Of a stretch of 41,351 nucleotides of DNA, positions 1-7,569 are shown in pieces; the stretch's first letter is position 1; every line of letters begins with the position of its first letter. The notes below the pieces were generated by a model. The model ran no database searches, was not told the DNA's origin, and saw nothing but the letters and a program-made list of their open reading frames with translations. Origin of the DNA: UBA4877 sp002399285 (GTDB lineage Bacteria > Bacillota > Thermoanaerobacteria > Thermoanaerobacterales > UBA4877); contig DAIPGN010000019.1 in the NCBI GenBank assembly GCA_036771835.1, forward strand, positions 1 to 41,351, written 5' to 3'. Made by a program: the position numbers and the translations under genes.

Positions 1-86
1 TACAGTCCGGGGAAATATTACCTGCGTATTAACATTTTGATATATGATCATACAAAGTTCTGTATATTGGATGGAGGGTGTTGACA

Positions 87-452
87 TTGAATGCAAAAGA
101 ACGAATTGAGATACTCAGAAACGGCGAGGTCATTTCGGAAGACGTGAAGCAAATGGTTCTCGCAGCCGCGGACTGGCTGAGCAAAAGACAAGTGAATGTG
201 GATTCTGATAGTTGTCAGATGTTTATTACACACCTTGCGATGTGCCTTGATAGAAATGACAGAGGTGAGAACGTGTCGGCCCTACCCAAGTCCATGATGG
301 ATGAGGTAAGGTCAAGCGAAGGTTACGGCTTGGCCTGTGAATTTGTGGGGTATATGGAAAACTTATTAAATAAGAAGTTGCCTGAGAGTGAAAAGGGATA
401 TATACTCTTACACGTTTCAAATTTAAAGGAAAAAGAAAATAAGCGTGATTAA
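87..452 (+). CDS. yhfY: Stand-alone PRD-domain protein, YhfY-like
   Basis: A 121-residue protein that is essentially one PTS regulation domain (PRD): a small helical domain that in larger regulators is phosphorylated on histidine by PTS proteins. The conserved-looking stretch is around THLAMCLDR, with a histidine in the PRD1-like position. It has no DNA-binding domain, so it is not a regulator alone. The start is taken as TTG at 87, because GGAGG at 73-77 is 9 nt before it; an in-frame GTG at 78 overlaps that site. It precedes YhfS, YhfX and YhfW homologues, the same company kept by E. coli yhfY, which is the main reason for the name. The gene for the accompanying regulator (YhfZ) or transporter would lie upstream of the window. 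The biochemical role is unknown. Confidence 0.75.
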   Translation: MNAKERIEILRNGEVISEDVKQMVLAAADWLSKRQVNVDSDSCQMFITHLAMCLDRNDRGENVSALPKSMMDEVRSSEGYGLACEFVGYMENLLNKKLPESEKGYILLHVSNLKEKENKRD

Positions 453-545
453 ACATTATGACAATAGATAAGTTGAAATGGTCTACGAAATATGATTTAG
501 CTTTATGACTATATAAATCTAACACAGACATTCGGGGTGAAGAAT

Positions 546-1634
546 ATGCAGACATTTCCTTTGGAGTCTTTGACGTTGGAAGAGGCAAAGGAGTTACAGT
601 TCAGACTGATCGATGTCATCACTCATAACTTTACGGGAAGGGAATTTCTAAGCATGGGCGACCTTGGCGTGGTGCCGGGGTATGGCAGGCCGGTCATTAC
701 GGCAAAGGTGGAGAAGACCCTGGCCGAGTTTTTTGGTTCGCAGGACGCCGTGATGGTGAGGGGCGCGGGTACCGGGACGATAAGATCCGCCCTTCAGGCC
801 CTTTTGCATCCCGGCGGCAGGGTATTGGTTCATGACTCTCCGATGTACTCCACGACGGCCACCACGATGGAATACATGGGCCTTGAGCTTGTCAGGGCAG
901 ATATGAATGACACCCAGGCCGTAATAAGCGCTCTCACGGACGGCATAGAGACGGTATATATACAGCACTCCAGGCAGAAGGGTTCCGACAGGTACGATAT
1001 GTACGGGCTCATTGCGGCCATAAGGAATGTGTCCGGCGTACCCATAGTCACCGATGAGAACTATACGGTTTTAAAGACAAGGCATATCGGAACACAGGTG
1101 GGAGCCAACGCATCCTGTTTTTCCTGCTTCAAGCTGCTGGGACCGGAGGGAATAGGCTGCGTTATCTGTGACGGCGGCATTGCGGACAGGATACGTGAGA
1201 TGAACTACTCCGGCGGAGGACAGGTACAGGGCTATGAAGCCATGGAGTCTTTAAGATCCATGGTGTATGTGCCGGTGATGGTGGCCATACAGGCCGAGGA
1301 GATCTCCAAGATAGTGGATGCGGTAAATAATGCTGAGGTAAAGGGAGCGAAGGCCGCGTATATAGCCAACGCCCAGTCGCGGACTATCCTTGTGGAGCTG
1401 GATGAGCCTATTTCGGCCAAGGTGATAGAGCAGGCTGACAATTTGGGTGCGGCAACGCACCCCGTAGGGTCGGAATCGAGATATGAGGCCGTTCCCATGC
1501 TCTACAGGGCATCGGGTACCTTCATTAAGGAAAACCCCGAGATAAAGGATTACATGATAAGGGTGAGTCCGATGAGGTCGGGCAGCGGGACGGTTTTGAG
1601 GATATTGAAGGATGCTATTGAGAAGGCTAGGTGA
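546..1634 (+). CDS. yhfS: YhfS-like PLP-dependent enzyme (aminotransferase class V-like fold)
   Basis: A 362-residue cytoplasmic enzyme of the fold-type I PLP family, close in length and sequence to E. coli YhfS (for example the N-terminal FPLESLTLEEAK, the GAGTGTIRSAL cofactor-loop region, and SCFKLLGPEGIGCV, where the lysine is the likely PLP Schiff base). The reaction is not known; the family label aminotransferase is only by fold. ATG 546 is preferred because GGGGTGA lies 5 nt before it; GTG 537 is in frame but sits inside that site. It is followed after 4 nt by yhfX, so the two are cotranslated. The 93-nt gap to yhfY shows no terminator, which fits one operon. Confidence 0.85.
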   Translation: MQTFPLESLTLEEAKELQFRLIDVITHNFTGREFLSMGDLGVVPGYGRPVITAKVEKTLAEFFGSQDAVMVRGAGTGTIRSALQALLHPGGRVLVHDSPMYSTTATTMEYMGLELVRADMNDTQAVISALTDGIETVYIQHSRQKGSDRYDMYGLIAAIRNVSGVPIVTDENYTVLKTRHIGTQVGANASCFSCFKLLGPEGIGCVICDGGIADRIREMNYSGGGQVQGYEAMESLRSMVYVPVMVAIQAEEISKIVDAVNNAEVKGAKAAYIANAQSRTILVELDEPISAKVIEQADNLGAATHPVGSESRYEAVPMLYRASGTFIKENPEIKDYMIRVSPMRSGSGTVLRILKDAIEKAR

Positions 1635-1638
1635 TGAC

Positions 1639-2796
1639 ATGTTTATAGATGCGGTATTAAAGAGTAATCCGGGACTGATAGATGCAGCATATTCCCTTCA
1701 TGCCAAAGGGGATATCGGCCCCAACACCTACTGCGTGGACCTGGACATGGTGAGGCAGAATGCGTCGTTTTTAGCCCGGGCCGGTAAGGAATACGGCGTC
1801 AAGCTGTATTTTATGAGCAAGCAGTTCGGGCGCAATCCCGCCATTTCCCGGGCTGTGGTGGAAGGCGGCATAGAAAGCGCCGTGGCCGTGGATATGGACG
1901 AGGCGCGTATGCTGCATGAAAACGGCATAAGGATAGGACATCTGGGACACCTTGTGCAGATCGCACACAGGGATATGGACGAGGCGCTGGATATGAATCC
2001 CGAGGTCATGACGTGCTTCGGCGTTGAAAAGGCTGCCGGGATAGACGAGGCAGCACGCCAAAGGGGAATGGTGCAGGACATACTTCTCAGGGTGATAGAC
2101 GGCGGAAGCTATATATACCCGGGACAGGAAGGCGGGATAATGCTGGACGGCCTCGGCCGGGCCGCAGGCGAAATAGCGAAGATGAGCAATGTAAGGATCG
2201 TGGGCGTCACGTCCTTCCCCTGCTTTTTGTATAGTGATGAGACCGGCAGGATAGAGCCCACCGAAAATATGAGAGTGCTTAATAGAGCGGCGAAAATGCT
2301 GCGGACCATGGACATAGATGTCAAACAGATAAACGGCCCCAGCGCGACATGTGTATCCTCCATACCGCTGTTAAGGCAGATGGGAGTCACCCATGGCGAG
2401 CCCGGCCACGCCCTGACCGGAACCACGCCGCTGCATGCGAAGGGCGGCGAGCCGGAGGGCCAGGCCATGGTCTATGTTACGGAGGTCTCACACAGGCTGG
2501 ACGACAGGGCATATGTGTTCGGCGGAGGATTTTATCCCCGCTCTCACATGAAGGCGGCATACAGCCCCCGGCTCAAGGCGAAGTTTGACGTTCTGCAGAC
2601 ACCGGCGGATTCTATAGACTACTATGGCACGGTGATCGACAAGGACAGGGTTTTGAATGTGGGCGACGCCCTGATATATTCATTCAGAACGCAGATATTC
2701 GTCACCAGGGCGAGGGTAGCGGTCATAGCCGGCATAAGTCAGGCCAGGCCGCATATCGTCGGTATCTTCACCTCACAGGGAGATGAAATAAAATGA
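1639..2796 (+). CDS. yhfX: YhfX-like PLP-dependent alanine-racemase-fold enzyme
   Basis: A 385-residue enzyme with an alanine-racemase/D-threonine-aldolase type N-terminal TIM barrel. It begins MFIDAVLKSNPGLIDAA and carries NTYCVDLDMVRQNA and the likely PLP lysine in YFMSKQFGRNP; conserved GEPGHALTGTTPLH follows near residue 260. This matches E. coli YhfX over its whole length. Substrate and product are unknown; a racemase or epimerase step on an amino acid or amino-sugar-like compound is possible. ATG 1639 is chosen over an upstream in-frame ATG at 1612 (inside yhfS) because AGGTGAT (1629-1635) is an extended Shine-Dalgarno match and the family starts at this point. The stop codon overlaps the next start (ATGA), indicating translational coupling to yhfW. 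Confidence 0.85.
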   Translation: MFIDAVLKSNPGLIDAAYSLHAKGDIGPNTYCVDLDMVRQNASFLARAGKEYGVKLYFMSKQFGRNPAISRAVVEGGIESAVAVDMDEARMLHENGIRIGHLGHLVQIAHRDMDEALDMNPEVMTCFGVEKAAGIDEAARQRGMVQDILLRVIDGGSYIYPGQEGGIMLDGLGRAAGEIAKMSNVRIVGVTSFPCFLYSDETGRIEPTENMRVLNRAAKMLRTMDIDVKQINGPSATCVSSIPLLRQMGVTHGEPGHALTGTTPLHAKGGEPEGQAMVYVTEVSHRLDDRAYVFGGGFYPRSHMKAAYSPRLKAKFDVLQTPADSIDYYGTVIDKDRVLNVGDALIYSFRTQIFVTRARVAVIAGISQARPHIVGIFTSQGDEIK

Positions 2797-4010
2797 GAAG
2801 GGTAATACTTACGGTCTTAGACGGCCTGGGCGTGGGGGCTATGGATGACGTTTCCCAGGTTCGGCCGCAGGACAAGGGAGCAGATACCTTAAGGCATGTG
2901 GCGGAGAACAGCAGTCTCGTCATACCCAATTTGGAGAAAATGGGAGCGGGCCGGCTGACCCGCAGCGATAAGATAAAGAAGGCAGAGAGTCCCATTGCCA
3001 GCTTTGGTAGCAGCAATCTGGCCCATTTCGGAGCGGACACATATCAGGGACATCAGGAAATAATGGGTACCAAACCGAAGATGCCCGTCATAAGGCCGTT
3101 CAGGGATTATATAGATAAGGTGGAGTCGGCTTTAAAGGCAGCCGGATATGATGTGGAGCGGCCGGACCCGGCGCACCCATTTCTGTTGGTGAACGGTCTG
3201 GTGACCGTGGCCGACAATCTGGAGGCCGACCCCGGCCAGAATTACAACCTCACGGCGCCTTTGGATCATATCTCTTTTGAGGATGAGCTCAAGATAGGCC
3301 GCGTAGTCAGGGAGAACGTCGAAGTGGGAAGGGTGATAGTCTTCGGCGGCAGAGAGGTCACCGTGGAAGACATACTGAAAGCGGAGGAGATAAAGCCGGG
3401 GGATATAGTCGGCATAGACGCCCCCAAGTCCGGCGTCTACAGGACGGGCTATATGGTCCGGCATCTTGGCTATGGAGTGCAGCCCGATGTGCAGACTCCC
3501 ACCATACTCAGGAAGGCCGGATACGACGTGTCGCTCATAGGGAAGATGGCCGACGTCATAGAGTGCAGCGGAGCGGAGTACCTCCCCATGGTGGAGACGG
3601 AAGGAGTGCTGGCGCTGATACTGGACAGAATGAAGGCGCAGCGCGGCGGCCTTATCGCGGCCAACGTGCAGGAAACCGACCTGGCCGGGCACTCCCAGGA
3701 CCCCGTTAGGTATGCGGACAGGCTTATGACGGTGGATGTCTTTCTGCCGCGCATATTGGACGGCATGGAGGATGAGGACATGCTCATCATTACCGGCGAT
3801 CACGGCAACGATCCCACCGTGGGCCATAGCCATCATACCAGGGAGAGGGCGATACTGCTGGTATACGGCAGGAGGCTCAATAGGACGGATCTCGGCGTCC
3901 GGGCCACGCTGTCGGACATAGGAGCCACCGTGGCTGACTATCTCGGAGTGGCCAGGCCGGAAAATGGACGCAGCTTTTTAAAGGATATCTTACCGCAAGC
4001 TATGATCTAA
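2793..4010 (+). CDS. yhfW: YhfW-like phosphopentomutase-family enzyme
   Basis: A 405-residue metalloenzyme of the alkaline phosphatase superfamily, phosphopentomutase (DeoB) branch. Visible metal and catalytic motifs are TVLDGLGVGAMDD at the N-terminus, GADTYQGHQEIMG (residues about 81-93, the phospho-threonine region in DeoB), and the C-terminal metal sites ETDLAGHSQD and ITGDHGNDPTVGHSHHTRE. All key residues appear intact, so it should be an active mutase or phosphotransferase. DeoB moves phosphate between C1 and C5 of (deoxy)ribose; YhfW members sit with YhfS and YhfX and their substrate is unknown. The start overlaps the yhfX stop by 4 nt. It is the last gene of the block, followed by a strong terminator. 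Confidence 0.85.
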   Translation: MRRVILTVLDGLGVGAMDDVSQVRPQDKGADTLRHVAENSSLVIPNLEKMGAGRLTRSDKIKKAESPIASFGSSNLAHFGADTYQGHQEIMGTKPKMPVIRPFRDYIDKVESALKAAGYDVERPDPAHPFLLVNGLVTVADNLEADPGQNYNLTAPLDHISFEDELKIGRVVRENVEVGRVIVFGGREVTVEDILKAEEIKPGDIVGIDAPKSGVYRTGYMVRHLGYGVQPDVQTPTILRKAGYDVSLIGKMADVIECSGAEYLPMVETEGVLALILDRMKAQRGGLIAANVQETDLAGHSQDPVRYADRLMTVDVFLPRILDGMEDEDMLIITGDHGNDPTVGHSHHTRERAILLVYGRRLNRTDLGVRATLSDIGATVADYLGVARPENGRSFLKDILPQAMI

Positions 4011-4030
4011 TATAGCTGAGAATATAAATA

Positions 4031-4089
4031 AAAAATGTGGACAGATAGCCTGAATGATGTTTATCGCTTATCTGCTCCGCATTTTTTGT
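4031..4089 (+). terminator. Intrinsic terminator of the yhf block
   Basis: Left arm 4031-4047 (AAAAATGTGGACAGATA) pairs with 4069-4086 over about 17 bp with one G-U pair and one bulged base, and the right arm ends in a run of T. It lies 20 bases after the yhfW stop and separates this operon from the oxidoreductase operon. Confidence 0.85.
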
Positions 4090-4256
4090 TTAAAAATATA
4101 ATATCATACTTAGGCAGTTTAGTTAAACTTACTAAAATTCTTTAAAAGTTATTTTTCAATAAAAGGGTTTTGACATTTTTCGTTGAATATAATATATTAG
4201 AAAATAAATTGAAGGGGGCGCATATTCCAATAACGAGAGGGGATTTATATCGTATT

Positions 4257-4270
4257 TTTGGTATACCAAA
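4257..4270. promoter_or_regulatory. Candidate GntR/FCD operator palindrome
   Basis: TTTGGTATACCAAA is a perfect 14-bp palindrome, flanked by further near-symmetric sequence (CGTAT before, ATACG after, offset by two T). GTATAC-centred palindromes are typical sites of FadR/FCD-type GntR repressors, and such a regulator is the fourth gene of this cluster. Downstream of the promoter, bound repressor would block elongation or clearance. Confidence 0.55.
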
Positions 4271-4317
4271 TACGGAATACCGATATTTAAAACCAATAAA
4301 TGATAGGGGGTAAAGAT

Positions 4318-5280
4318 ATGGACTACGAAGCGGAAAAACTCTTCGAGGAACCGGGCATGATACAGATAACGACATGGGCCAGAGGGGTACTTCAGAACAA
4401 AGACGCCAGGGATGTGGTATTTGCCTTGGCCAATGCCGCGTCAAAGGAAGGAAAGTATGTGCAGGCATGGGAAAACTATGTCGATCTGCCGGACAGGGTA
4501 AATGTGCCTGTCAGGTCATATGCAAAGATAAGCCCCAAACCGATTGAGAGCAGGTATATTTATGAAAACGAAAATCCCGATGTGGTCGTGCTGACCGAAG
4601 AAACCCTGGTCAAGGGCGTCAGCGTACTGGAGGATCTGAAGCCGGGCGGTGTTCTTATAGTAAACACAAAGAGAGATTCCAAATATATACTTCAATTTTT
4701 GGATGACACATCCAACCTGGGTATGTTGGGATGTGTTGACGCCACAGGGGTAGCCGGTTACGTCAAGACATTATCAGGAGCAGAGGGAGCGACCGACGCC
4801 TCGGGCATAGGCGCCGGCGTAGGAGCGGTGTTAGCCGGAGCGATCGCCAAGGCTAAGGAAATAGTAAAACTCGATGACCTTCTTGACGCCGTCAAAAATA
4901 AAGAAGCCTGCAAATATGGATATGAAAATGTAAAACTGATGAATGTCAATAATCCCAATGAGGCTGCAAGTGCAGTTAAAACAAGGGAAAATAAGTACGG
5001 ATATGATACGCTGCCTTTTGCGGGGACGGTACACTCGCCCAAGAAGGAAAACAAGGGCATGGTGACGGGCAGTTGGAAGACAAAAAGACCTGTCTTTGAC
5101 AAAGATCGTTGTAAGGGCTGTCTCATGTGTTGGCTGGATTGCCCCGATGGAGCCGTATTAAAGACTGATGAAGGATTCGTAGATTTTGATCTAAAATATT
5201 GTAAAGGCTGCGGAATATGTGTGGCTGTATGCCCTGCCGGCGCGGTCACCATGGTTCCGGAACTGGATTTTGTAAATTAA
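4318..5280 (+). CDS. Oxalate oxidoreductase gamma-delta fusion subunit (2-oxoacid:ferredoxin oxidoreductase family)
   Basis: A 320-residue fusion: a 2-oxoacid oxidoreductase gamma domain (about 1-190), a linker, then a two-cluster ferredoxin (delta) domain. The latter shows two CxxCxxCxxxC motifs, at C265/C268/C271/C275 and C295/C298/C301/C305, for two [4Fe-4S] clusters that carry electrons from the active site to ferredoxin. Pyruvate and 2-oxoglutarate enzymes often keep gamma and delta separate or in other arrangements; a gamma-delta fusion of about this size is known for Moorella oxalate oxidoreductase. The GRGGQG signature usual at the start of gamma chains is not present (ARGVLQ instead). 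ATG 4318 is used because GGGGG at 4306-4310 is 7 nt upstream; ATG 4300 precedes that site. It is the first of three tightly spaced genes. Confidence 0.8.
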   Translation: MDYEAEKLFEEPGMIQITTWARGVLQNKDARDVVFALANAASKEGKYVQAWENYVDLPDRVNVPVRSYAKISPKPIESRYIYENENPDVVVLTEETLVKGVSVLEDLKPGGVLIVNTKRDSKYILQFLDDTSNLGMLGCVDATGVAGYVKTLSGAEGATDASGIGAGVGAVLAGAIAKAKEIVKLDDLLDAVKNKEACKYGYENVKLMNVNNPNEAASAVKTRENKYGYDTLPFAGTVHSPKKENKGMVTGSWKTKRPVFDKDRCKGCLMCWLDCPDGAVLKTDEGFVDFDLKYCKGCGICVAVCPAGAVTMVPELDFVN

Positions 5281-5292
5281 GGGGGCAGAGTT

Positions 5293-6480
5293 ATGGGTAA
5301 AAAGAGACTTATAACCGGTGTTGTGGCGACAGCCGAGGCAGTCAGACTGGCTGATGTGGATGTGATATCTTCATATCCCATACGGCCGTATACGGGAATA
5401 ATGTCCGAGCTTGCCAGGATGATTGCCGATGGTGAATTCGATGCGGAGTTTGTTCATGCCGAAGGTGAACACGCGCAGTTGTCTGTGGTATACGGTGCAT
5501 CCGCTGCTGGAGCGAGGACGTTTACGGGAAGCGCCGGTGTGGGAGTTACCTACGCCATGGAGGTATATTCCCCTATATCCGGTGAAAGACTTCCTGTGCA
5601 GATGGCTATAGCGGATAGGACATTAGACCCTCCGGGGGATTTCGGTTCGGAGCATACCGACGCTGAAGTATGCAGAGATCAATGCTGGATACAGGGCTGG
5701 GCAGCCACACCTCAGGAGGCCTTGGATCTTACGCTTTTGTATTACAGGATAGGTGAGGATGCGAATGTACTTCTGCCTCAATATGCATGCCAGGACGGCT
5801 ATTTTGTGTCACATATTACCGGAGAGGTAGATGTGCCCGAAAGGGCGCAGGTAAGAGAGTTTTTACCTCCATATAAGAATAAACATAAACTCGATATATA
5901 TGACCCACAGATCATCGGCGCCCAGATAGAACCTAATATGGGGCCGCCGCTGCAGTATCAGCGGGTCCTTGCAATGAGAAATGCGAAGAAAGTGATAAAA
6001 GATGCCTATACGGATTATAACAGGATATTCGGAAGAAACTATAGTCCCTTTGTGGAAGAATATATGACCGGGGACGCCGATGTAGTTATATTCCTTCAGG
6101 GCGCCCATTCACAGACCGCCATCGACGTTGCAAAGAGGCTGAGAAACCATGGGGAAAAGGTCGGCGTGGTGAGACTGCGTACCTACAGGCCGTTTCCCAC
6201 AGAGGAAGTCAGGGATGCTCTTTCCAAGTTCAAGGTCGTAGGCGTGGTCGATAATTCGGCCAACTTCGGCATAGCAGGCGGAGGAGGAGACCTCTTGACT
6301 GAAGTCAGGACTGCTTTGTATGACGAGGGCGATAAGGTTAAGACCGTAGGCTTTGTTGCCGGGCTGGGTGGAGAAGCCATAACCCGCGATGAATTCTACA
6401 GGATGTTTGATAAGTTACAGGACGTTGCAAAGACCGGCAAGGTATCACAGAATGCCTACTGGGTTCCATTTGAACTTTAA
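5293..6480 (+). CDS. Oxalate oxidoreductase alpha subunit
   Basis: A 395-residue thiamine-diphosphate enzyme subunit of the 2-oxoacid:ferredoxin oxidoreductase family. It holds the pyrimidine-binding half of the active site (EGEHAQLSVVYGASAAGARTFTGSAGVG, residues 57-84). The usual substrate-binding motif YPITP of pyruvate enzymes is YPIRP here, placing an arginine at 31; the loop ADRTLDPPGD places R109 and D112. As I recall them, these are the same residue numbers reported for oxalate binding and the switch loop in Moorella thermoacetica oxalate oxidoreductase, whose alpha chain is also 395 residues. That would make the reaction oxalate to two CO2 with two electrons to ferredoxin, without CoA. 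GGGGGCAGAG precedes ATG 5293 at normal spacing; the gap to the gamma-delta gene is 12 nt. Confidence 0.82.
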   Translation: MGKKRLITGVVATAEAVRLADVDVISSYPIRPYTGIMSELARMIADGEFDAEFVHAEGEHAQLSVVYGASAAGARTFTGSAGVGVTYAMEVYSPISGERLPVQMAIADRTLDPPGDFGSEHTDAEVCRDQCWIQGWAATPQEALDLTLLYYRIGEDANVLLPQYACQDGYFVSHITGEVDVPERAQVREFLPPYKNKHKLDIYDPQIIGAQIEPNMGPPLQYQRVLAMRNAKKVIKDAYTDYNRIFGRNYSPFVEEYMTGDADVVIFLQGAHSQTAIDVAKRLRNHGEKVGVVRLRTYRPFPTEEVRDALSKFKVVGVVDNSANFGIAGGGGDLLTEVRTALYDEGDKVKTVGFVAGLGGEAITRDEFYRMFDKLQDVAKTGKVSQNAYWVPFEL

Positions 6481-6492
6481 GGGGGTGTAAAT

Positions 6493-7446
6493 ATGTTGGA
6501 AAATATAAAAACCATAAAGAATGTACCGGACGAGGAATACTATGTATCGGGACACAGGACCTGTGCGGGATGCGGCCCGGCCTTGGTATACAGGTTGGTG
6601 GCAAAGGCTGCGGGGCCCAATACCATTTTTCTGGGGCCTACGGGCTGTATGTATGTGGCGAATACCAGTTATGGCTGCGGCCCGTTTGCTGTGCCGTGGA
6701 TGCATACGCAGATAACTAACGGCGGCGCGGTAGCTTCCGGGGTGGAGTCTGCTTTTAAAGCGATGATCAGGAAAGGCAAATATACGGGAGAAAGGCCTCA
6801 TGTGATAGTCATGGCGGGCGACGGGGGTTCCAGTGATATTGGGCTCCAGGCGTTGTCAGGCATGCTGTATAGGGGGCATGACGTCCTCTTTATCTGCTAT
6901 GATAACGAGTCCTATGCCAACACGGGAATACAGGTCTCACCGACAACGCCTTGGGGCGCGGTGACTACTTTTACGCCGTCGGGGTCCAAAGCAGAGGAAG
7001 GCAATAAGCTATGGCCCAAGGATAATGCCCAACTTATAGCGCACGGTCATCCCGAGCTCAAATACCTGGCCACAGCATCCATAGCGTATCCGATCGATCT
7101 TATGAACAAGGTGAGGAAGGGGTTGAACGCGCAAGGTCCCGCATACCTGCATATACAGGCGCCCTGTCCTAAGGGCTGGCAGTTTGATTCGGATAAGACT
7201 ATCGAGATGGCAAAGCTGGCTGTGGATACGGGAATGTTCCAGCTCTATGAACTGGAGAATGGGAAATATACCGTAACGCATACACCGAAAAAGAGAAGGC
7301 CTGTAAAGAAATATATTGAGATGCAGGGCAGATTCAGCCATCTGAAACCGGAACATATTGAGAAGATGCAGCGGTTTGTGGATGAAAAGCAGAAGGCGAT
7401 GGAAGTGGAAGTTACAGCTATATCACAGGTCGCGCCTATCAATTAA
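6493..7446 (+). CDS. Oxalate oxidoreductase beta subunit
   Basis: A 317-residue subunit carrying the proximal [4Fe-4S] cluster and the diphosphate half of the thiamine-diphosphate site. Cluster cysteines are C24 and C27 (CAGC), C52 (GPTGC) and C225 (QAPCP). The cofactor motif is GDGGSSDIGL (109-118) ending in YDNESYANTG (136-145), the ThDP and Mg2+ binding signature of this family. Length matches the small beta chain of the oxalate enzyme and pyruvate beta chains alike, so substrate choice rests on the alpha subunit. GGGGGTG precedes ATG 6493 and the gap to the alpha gene is 12 nt. The gene ends just before a long inverted repeat that probably closes the operon. Confidence 0.82.
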   Translation: MLENIKTIKNVPDEEYYVSGHRTCAGCGPALVYRLVAKAAGPNTIFLGPTGCMYVANTSYGCGPFAVPWMHTQITNGGAVASGVESAFKAMIRKGKYTGERPHVIVMAGDGGSSDIGLQALSGMLYRGHDVLFICYDNESYANTGIQVSPTTPWGAVTTFTPSGSKAEEGNKLWPKDNAQLIAHGHPELKYLATASIAYPIDLMNKVRKGLNAQGPAYLHIQAPCPKGWQFDSDKTIEMAKLAVDTGMFQLYELENGKYTVTHTPKKRRPVKKYIEMQGRFSHLKPEHIEKMQRFVDEKQKAMEVEVTAISQVAPIN

Positions 7447-7453
7447 TTAATTT

Positions 7454-7497
7454 ATTTATTTATGCCCAGGTATTTTAATACCTGGGCATAAATAAAT
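7454..7497 (+). terminator. Long perfect inverted repeat after the oxidoreductase operon, probable terminator
   Basis: Twenty-one base pairs (7454-7474 against 7477-7497) pair perfectly around a two-base centre, with core TGCCCAGGTATT. There is no long T run after the GC-rich part, only AATAAATT, so it could terminate on both strands or act as a 3' stabiliser or a protein site. Confidence 0.55.
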
Positions 7498-7499
7498 TG

Positions 7500-7561
7500 T
7501 TGAAGACAAATCGACAAATGGTATAATCTAAACTAGAAACGATAATCTAGGGTTCCGGAGG
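7500..7561 (+). promoter_or_regulatory. Promoter and leader of the gntR gene
   Basis: TTGAAG (7500-7505), 16-nt spacer, TATAAT (7522-7527). ATAATCTA occurs twice (7523-7530 and 7542-7549), the first copy over the -10 box, a possible autoregulatory site. GGAGG at 7557-7561 is 8 nt from the start codon. Confidence 0.55.
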
Positions 7562-7569
7562 ATATATAA

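Larger units (their letters stand above)
4011..4317 (+). promoter_or_regulatory. Intergenic control region of the oxalate oxidoreductase operon
   Basis: This 307-base stretch holds the yhf terminator (4031-4089), a sigma-A promoter with TTGACA at 4170-4175, a 17-nt spacer and TATATT at 4193-4198, a perfect palindrome at 4257-4270, and a GGGGG ribosome binding site at 4306-4310. With transcription starting near 4205, the palindrome would lie about 55 bases into the transcribed leader. No open reading frame of note is present. Confidence 0.65.

Noticed and set aside
3132..3836. A 234-codon minus-strand open frame inside yhfW
   Set aside because: It mirrors the strongly conserved phosphopentomutase-like gene, has no binding site and a translation of low complexity typical of an antisense shadow.
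4188..4193. TATAAT as -10 of the oxalate operon
   Set aside because: It is only 12 nt from TTGACA; TATATT at 4193-4198 has the right 17-nt spacing.
4318..7446. Pyruvate:ferredoxin oxidoreductase as the identity of the operon
   Set aside because: YPITP is replaced by YPIRP and the loop with R109 and D112 fits the oxalate enzyme; gamma and delta are fused as in that enzyme.
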